Source: Spirosoma radiotolerans (GTDB taxonomy: Bacteria > Bacteroidota > Bacteroidia > Cytophagales > Spirosomataceae). Taken from it: a stretch of DNA of 64,000 bases. The stretch covers positions 4,092,001 through 4,156,000 of the forward strand of contig NZ_CP010429.1 of NCBI RefSeq assembly GCF_000974425.1. Direction: 5' to 3'. Both the position numbers and the translations under genes were made by a program. Positions within the stretch are counted from its first letter, which is position 1; every line of letters begins with the position of its first letter. A model generated the notes under the pieces. That model was not told the origin of the DNA. It was given only the letters and a program-made list of their open reading frames with translations, and made no database searches. Of the stretch, positions 59,072 to 64,000 are shown piece by piece.

Positions 59072-60802
59072 ATGAAAAAATTAACTATAGTCATAACCTT
59101 ATTTTGTCTGGCAGTGGCAACTTCCTGCTCCGACAAGTTTCTGGATGTGCAGCCTAAAGCCGCGCTAGCCGTTACGACGCTACAAAATAAAACCGGTGTA
59201 AATGCCTTGCTGATTGGCGCCTATGCGCTTCTGGATGGCTGGGCAACGGCCGAAGGCGCTTACCGGTCATATCAGGTAGGTGCCGATAACTGGGTCTACG
59301 GCAGCGTTGCCAGCGATGACGCCTACAAAGGCACTATCGCCGGGGATCAGCCGCCGATTTCGCTCATCGAGCAAGGCAATATTCAGTCCGACAACATTTA
59401 CTTCCGGGGAAAATGGCGGGGTATGTATGACGGGATTGCCCGCACGAACGACGTTTTACAGGCATTGGCCGTTACGAAAGACATGACCGATGCGGAGAAA
59501 GCACAGGTCACCGCCGAAGCCCGGTTTCTGCGTGGGCATTACCATTTTGAACTCAAAAAGATGTTTAACATGGTTCCCTACATTGACGAGAAAATTTACA
59601 ATCCCAATGATCTCGAAAGCACGAAACTGGCTAATACCACCGATATCTGGCCCAACATTGTCGCTGACCTAAAAGCCGCTTACGATGTGCTGCCTGCCAA
59701 ACAAACACAGGTAGGTCGCCCAACCAAATGGGCAGCCGCAGCCGAATTGGGCAAAGCCTATTTGTATCAGAAAAAATACGCCGAAGCCAAAGTATTGCTC
59801 GAAGCCGTGGTTGCCAGCAATCAGTATAAACTGATGGACAAGTATCACGACAACTTTAAAGCGGTGACCAACAACAACGCGGAGTCCATTTTTGAGGTAC
59901 AGTATTCGGTCAACGACGGCGCATCGGGTGGTGAGAATGGCAACATCGGCTCAACACTCAACTACCCCTATGGTGGTGGTGGCGTTACAACCTGTTGCGG
60001 CTTTTTCCAACCTTCCCAAAATTTGGTAAACGCCTTCAAGACAGATGCCAATGGCCTGCCACTCGTTGATTCGTTCAATGCGTCAGACTTAACCAGCGAC
60101 CAGAACATCGAATCGACGGCGCCATTTACACCCTATGCTGGCGCCGTCGATCCGCGTCTTGACTGGACGGTTGGCCGTCGGGGCATTCCGTATCTGGATT
60201 GGGGTGTTCATCCTGGCAAAGCTTACGTACGCGATCAGGCATACGGTGGCCCCTACTCGCCTAAAAAGCACGTGATGTATAAGTCAGATGTGGGGACAAA
60301 CACCTTCGCTGGTAACCCCCGCCTGAATGCCAATAATTACCGTATGATTCGGTATGACCACGTATTGCTCTGGCTGGCTGAAATTGAAGTTGAAATTGGT
60401 GATCTGAACAAAGCTCGTGGGTATGTAAACCAAATTCGGCGACGGGCAGCCAACCCGGATGGTTTTGTCAAAAATGCCGATGGGTCTCCAGCAGCCAATT
60501 ACGTCATCAAAGAATACACGACTCCCTGGACCGATCAGGCAACTGCCCGTAAAGCTGTACAGTTTGAGCAACGGCTGGAATTTGCCATGGAAGGCCACCG
60601 CCGGTTTGATCTGGTTCGCTGGGGTGTAGCGGATCAAACTCTGAACGCCTATTACTCAACTGAATCCAAAAAACGGCTGTACCTGAATGGCGTTCAGTTC
60701 ATTAAAGGCCGACATGAGTACTTCCCGATCCCGCTTCAGGAAATATTCAACAGTAAGAAAGACGGCAAAGAAACGCTTGTACAAAATCCGGGTTATAACT
60801 AA
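59072..60802 (+). CDS. SusD/RagB family nutrient-binding lipoprotein, pair 2
   Basis: A 576-aa lipoprotein (VATSCSDKFLDVQP). TPR-like helices (KAYLYQKKYAEAKVLLEAVV) and the conserved C-terminal pattern AVQFEQRLEFAMEGHRRFDL with YFPIPLQEI are clear. It captures ligand for the upstream SusC transporter. The pair ends in a strong terminator, and no third gene follows. Confidence 0.95.
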   Translation: MKKLTIVITLFCLAVATSCSDKFLDVQPKAALAVTTLQNKTGVNALLIGAYALLDGWATAEGAYRSYQVGADNWVYGSVASDDAYKGTIAGDQPPISLIEQGNIQSDNIYFRGKWRGMYDGIARTNDVLQALAVTKDMTDAEKAQVTAEARFLRGHYHFELKKMFNMVPYIDEKIYNPNDLESTKLANTTDIWPNIVADLKAAYDVLPAKQTQVGRPTKWAAAAELGKAYLYQKKYAEAKVLLEAVVASNQYKLMDKYHDNFKAVTNNNAESIFEVQYSVNDGASGGENGNIGSTLNYPYGGGGVTTCCGFFQPSQNLVNAFKTDANGLPLVDSFNASDLTSDQNIESTAPFTPYAGAVDPRLDWTVGRRGIPYLDWGVHPGKAYVRDQAYGGPYSPKKHVMYKSDVGTNTFAGNPRLNANNYRMIRYDHVLLWLAEIEVEIGDLNKARGYVNQIRRRAANPDGFVKNADGSPAANYVIKEYTTPWTDQATARKAVQFEQRLEFAMEGHRRFDLVRWGVADQTLNAYYSTESKKRLYLNGVQFIKGRHEYFPIPLQEIFNSKKDGKETLVQNPGYN

Positions 60803-60861
60803 TCAGCCTCGGTTGTACGGGTATTGAGCAATAACCTATAGATCACTATTGAACAATTTCG

Positions 60862-60906
60862 TGGGTAATCCGCAAAGTATGTTTGCGGATTACCCATTTT
60901 TATTTT
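60862..60906 (+). terminator. Intrinsic terminator of SusCD pair 2
   Basis: A 15-bp perfect stem (60862-60876 and 60882-60896) with a 5-base loop runs into TTTTTATTTT. Confidence 0.9.
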
Positions 60907-61055
60907 AGCCATTCCGACTGTAGTCAGAGAAAACCGCGCTGTCAGCATCGTGTATGGTCTCTCCTGCCCTCAGCACACCGATTAGTTTCGGAGATACGCT
61001 AACAAATCAGGTACTAAGTAACCCCGGGCGAGGAAAATGGACAGCCTAAAATCCA

Positions 61056-61063
61056 TATCTTTG
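61056..61063 (+). promoter_or_regulatory. -7 element that fixes the tsaE start
   Basis: TATCTTTG matches TAnnTTTG exactly. Transcription would begin near 61070, so an ATG at 61037 lies outside the message and the ATG at 61085 becomes the start, with a leader of about 15 bases. Confidence 0.6.
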
Positions 61064-61084
61064 CGGTTTATTCCTGAAACGCCT

Positions 61085-61504
61085 ATGACCCTGCATCTTG
61101 ACCATGTGGATAAACTTGACACCATTGCCCGCCAGCTATTGGCCGATGGCAGAGAGCAGTCAGTCTGGCTATTTGAGGGCGACATGGGAGCGGGCAAAAC
61201 AACGCTGATCAAGGCTATCTGCCGAACATTGGGAGTCGTTAGCCTGGTACAAAGTCCAACCTTTTCGATCGTAAATGAATACACCACACATGAGGGGCAT
61301 TCTGTTTATCACTTCGATTGTTACCGACTCCGGAATGAAGCCGAAGCACTGGACATTGGCTTGGAAGAGTACATAGATTCCGGTAATTATTGCTTCATTG
61401 AATGGCCAGAGCGCATTACATCGCTATGGCCTGCTACCTATTACCAGGTTCATATGTCGGCAGAACCGGATGGCCGTAGACTAATCGAAACAAATTTGGT
61501 TTAA
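61085..61504 (+). CDS. tsaE: tRNA threonylcarbamoyladenosine biosynthesis ATPase TsaE
   Basis: A 139-aa P-loop ATPase that works with TsaB, TsaD and TsaC in making t6A37 on ANN-reading tRNAs. The Walker A is FEGDMGAGKTTLIKAI; downstream VQSPTFSIVNEY, the Asp/His region YHFDCYRL and WPERITSLWP are family marks. It starts at 61085 (MTLHLDHVDKL). The neighbour after a repeat is ald, without obvious operon overlap. Confidence 0.95.
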   Translation: MTLHLDHVDKLDTIARQLLADGREQSVWLFEGDMGAGKTTLIKAICRTLGVVSLVQSPTFSIVNEYTTHEGHSVYHFDCYRLRNEAEALDIGLEEYIDSGNYCFIEWPERITSLWPATYYQVHMSAEPDGRRLIETNLV

Positions 61505-61517
61505 CCGTTTATTGACA

Positions 61518-61602
61518 GGTTTACAGTATTCAGTTTATGGTAGTACCGATAAGTTTACGTGGCCCTTTGCTACGGTTAACGGACTACAGAATACCGTAAA
61601 CC
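61518..61602. repeat. Imperfect inverted repeat, accgtaaac family
   Basis: GGTTTACAGTATTCAGT (61518-61534) is mirrored by ACAGAATACCGTAAACC (61586-61602), 15 of 17 paired, between tsaE and ald. It belongs with the repeats at 17.2, 22.6 and 62.9 kb. Confidence 0.65.
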
Positions 61603-61632
61603 AAATACCATAAAATCGTAAACACGTATAAA

Positions 61633-62844
61633 GTGACTGGATTTGAGGAATTGGCCAAACAAACGGCCTTGTACCCGAAAGAAGCTCCGCTGGCGGTAAA
61701 GACCAATCGGAACAGCCTGCTCATTGGTCTGCCTAAAGAAGTGTCGCTTCAGGAAAACCGCATCGCATTAACCCCCGAAGCGGTAGCGATTCTGGTGCGA
61801 AACGGGCACAACGTGATTGTTGAACAGGGCGCGGGAGAGAAAGCTAAATTCTCAGATACCGAATACAGCGAAGCTGGCGCGCAGATTGCCCGCTCGCCCA
61901 AAGAAGTGTACGAAGCGAACCTGATTCTCAAAGTCGAGCCCCTTGTCGAGGCTGAGTTTGAACACGTTCAATCGGGCAGCACGGTTATTTCTGCCGTCAA
62001 CTTACCCACCCACGACCGGGCCTACTTCGAAAAAATCAATAGCAAGAACTTAACATCGTTTGGTTACGAATATATTGAAGACCAGGGCGGTAACTTACCG
62101 GTTATTCGTTCAATGAGCGAAATTGCGGGCAGCACGGTGATGCTTATCGCCGGAGAATACCTGAGCAATGCCGATAATGGCCGGGGGATTATTCTGGGTG
62201 GCATAACGGGTGTGCCACCGACAAAAGTAGTGATGCTCGGCGCCGGAACAGTTACCGAATACGCAACCCGTACCGCTATTGGCATGGGTGCCGATGTAAA
62301 AGTATTCGATAAGCATTTGTATAAACTCCAACGACTTAAGTATGCCGTTGGGCAGCACGTTTACACCTCCATTATCGACTCCGATACCCTGGCCGAAGCC
62401 ATTCAGCGGGCCGATGTCGTCATTGGTGCCATGCGGGCCGACGATGCATTCAGCCCGGTGGTGGTGACTGAAGAAATGATTGGACGGATGAAACCCGATT
62501 CGGTTATCATCGATGTGTCGATTGACCAGGGCGGCAACTTCGAGACCTCCCGCATGACGACCCACAAGCAGCCTACATTCAAACATATGGGGGTTATTCA
62601 CTACTGCGTCCCCAACATAGCAGCACGCGTTGCCTACACGGCTAGTATGGCGCTGAGCAATATCTTTCTCCCTTTCCTGCTCGAAACGGGCACCACGGGC
62701 GGTATCGAGCAGATGATGTATGCGAACCGTTGGTTTATGAAAGGTGTTTACAGTCACAAAGGAACGCTCACCAACGCCTATATCGCACGCAAATTCAACA
62801 TGCGGTTTAAAGATCTGGACCTCTTGCTGGCCGCCCGATTTTAA
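61633..62844 (+). CDS. ald: Alanine dehydrogenase (AlaDH/PNT family)
   Basis: A 403-aa NAD-dependent enzyme interconverting alanine with pyruvate and ammonia. The start is GTG at 61633, with the family N-terminal domain from about residue 27 (LLIGLPKEVSLQENRIAL). Lys in LILKVEPLVE and the NAD fold VVMLGAGTVTEYATRTAIGM are seen, with a C-terminal extension (FMKGVYSHKGTLTNAYIARK) usual in Bacteroidota. The AlaDH/PNT family also includes transhydrogenase subunits, but the length and lack of TM helices favour AlaDH. Confidence 0.92.
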   Translation: MTGFEELAKQTALYPKEAPLAVKTNRNSLLIGLPKEVSLQENRIALTPEAVAILVRNGHNVIVEQGAGEKAKFSDTEYSEAGAQIARSPKEVYEANLILKVEPLVEAEFEHVQSGSTVISAVNLPTHDRAYFEKINSKNLTSFGYEYIEDQGGNLPVIRSMSEIAGSTVMLIAGEYLSNADNGRGIILGGITGVPPTKVVMLGAGTVTEYATRTAIGMGADVKVFDKHLYKLQRLKYAVGQHVYTSIIDSDTLAEAIQRADVVIGAMRADDAFSPVVVTEEMIGRMKPDSVIIDVSIDQGGNFETSRMTTHKQPTFKHMGVIHYCVPNIAARVAYTASMALSNIFLPFLLETGTTGGIEQMMYANRWFMKGVYSHKGTLTNAYIARKFNMRFKDLDLLLAARF

Positions 62845-62865
62845 GTTAACATGTTTATGATTTTT

Positions 62866-62939
62866 GGTTTATAGTTTTCGGTGCGCAAGCAATTCCGCAT
62901 CAGCTAACTATAAACCGTGAACTGTAAGCCGAAAACTAT
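62866..62939. repeat. Inverted repeat, accgtaaac family
   Basis: GGTTTATAGTTTTCGG (62866-62881) has its two halves mirrored separately at 62906-62916 (AACTATAAACC) and 62929-62939 (CCGAAAACTAT), in the 100-base gap between ald and the next gene. Confidence 0.6.
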
Positions 62940-62944
62940 TTCCC

Positions 62945-63349
62945 ATGATCAACCACAGCAACGAAAATACCCTGCTCGATGACGCAAACTCCTACGACGT
63001 CAATAAAGAATTGATGGGCCTTATCTCGTCGGATTTCGTGAAGGTGGCCGATCAGTTAAAAGAAGCCTCCTACCAAATTCGGAAGCGCGGATTTTCGGAG
63101 TTTCCTGTTTTTGTAGCCTCGCGTCGTGACGTGCCCATCGGTCAGATCCTGATTGCAGCCAACGAACTGGAAAATTTATGGAATTACAAAGCATCCTTCG
63201 TTGACGAGTTCGTACAACGTGAACTCATTGGTACCAACTCACTCGAACTCTGGAAAGAGAATTATAAAAAGCCCGATGAATATTGCTGTCTGTTCGTTGT
63301 TCACGGCGATTTTGCGGGCTTTGTTTACATTCCCTATCCGGAAGATTAG
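62945..63349 (+). CDS. Conserved hypothetical protein, 134 aa
   Basis: A small soluble protein, not assigned to a named family. The N-terminus is acidic (ENTLLDDANSYDVNKELMGL), followed by a helical region (FVKVADQLKEASYQIRKRGF), a strand-turn-strand (FPVFVASRRDVPIGQIL) and an aromatic C-terminus (CCLFVVHGDFAGFVYIPYPE). The amphipathic mix and well-formed codons show a real gene. I believe similar proteins occur in other Cytophagales, from memory only. A perfect palindromic terminator follows. Confidence 0.8.
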   Translation: MINHSNENTLLDDANSYDVNKELMGLISSDFVKVADQLKEASYQIRKRGFSEFPVFVASRRDVPIGQILIAANELENLWNYKASFVDEFVQRELIGTNSLELWKENYKKPDEYCCLFVVHGDFAGFVYIPYPED

Positions 63350-63376
63350 TACTCCTTTTTGATAATTTTCTACCAG

Positions 63377-63408
63377 GCCGGATCAGTACTGATCCGGCTT
63401 TTGTTTTA
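63377..63408 (+). terminator. Palindromic intrinsic terminator
   Basis: A 22-base perfect palindrome (63377-63398, GCCGGATCAGTACTGATCCGGC) is followed by TTTTGTTTT. It lies 27 bases after the stop codon at 63349. Confidence 0.9.

Positions 63409-64000
<592 letters not shown>

Overview
The window comes from a Bacteroidota chromosome, most likely a Cytophagales relative of Spirosoma. Supporting signs are two SusC/SusD pairs, a DUF4249 lipoprotein beside a TonB-dependent receptor, a LytTR/LytS-type two-component pair, many lipobox proteins, and several TTTG / TAnnTTTG promoter elements typical of the phylum. The window starts inside rho and ends in the first 59 codons of gyrB. I saw no rRNA, tRNA, CRISPR array, intact insertion sequence or phage gene.

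Layout. 1-9.8 kb: rho end, a membrane fatty-acid-hydroxylase-family protein, a ThuA-like protein, a czcCBA heavy-metal efflux operon (minus strand) and a divergent OmpR-family regulator. 9.8-14.7 kb: an outer-membrane-like protein, a K+-channel-like protein, a polysaccharide deacetylase and GNAT pair, a WYL regulator and a lone receiver. 14.9-21.2 kb: a GMC oxidoreductase with its gluconate-dehydrogenase-subunit-3-like partner, then a GH20 hexosaminidase and an HGSNAT-like membrane acyltransferase. 21.5-32.1 kb: the most striking part, a same-strand block of FHA-like protein, 27-aa membrane peptide, PP2C phosphatase, two Ser/Thr kinases, a 1322-aa RodA/FtsW-PBP fusion and a second FHA protein. 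32.3-46.1 kb: a DUF885 lipoprotein, SusCD pair 1, two small signalling genes, a LytS/LytTR pair divergent from an outer-membrane beta-barrel receptor, and a TIM-barrel isomerase. 46.1-49.6 kb: gene-poor, with tiny ORFs, dinB, a receiver paralogous to the one at 14.2 kb, and a decayed DUF4249 gene. 49.6-64 kb: TonB receptor and intact DUF4249 gene (divergent), phosphohexomutase, SusCD pair 2, tsaE, ald, a conserved small protein and gyrB.

How genes work together. The 21.5-32.1 kb block has the same parts list as the actinobacterial pknB-pknA-pbpA-rodA-pstP-fhaB-fhaA cell-wall locus, but with the glycan polymerase and transpeptidase joined in one chain and with no PASTA-like sensors visible. 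The simplest reading is phospho-control of a peptidoglycan synthase. The intergenic DNA carries at least two families of palindromic repeats (core GGTCCGTGAGGACACGGACC, and GTTTAC/accgtaaac-type arms) besides ordinary terminator hairpins.
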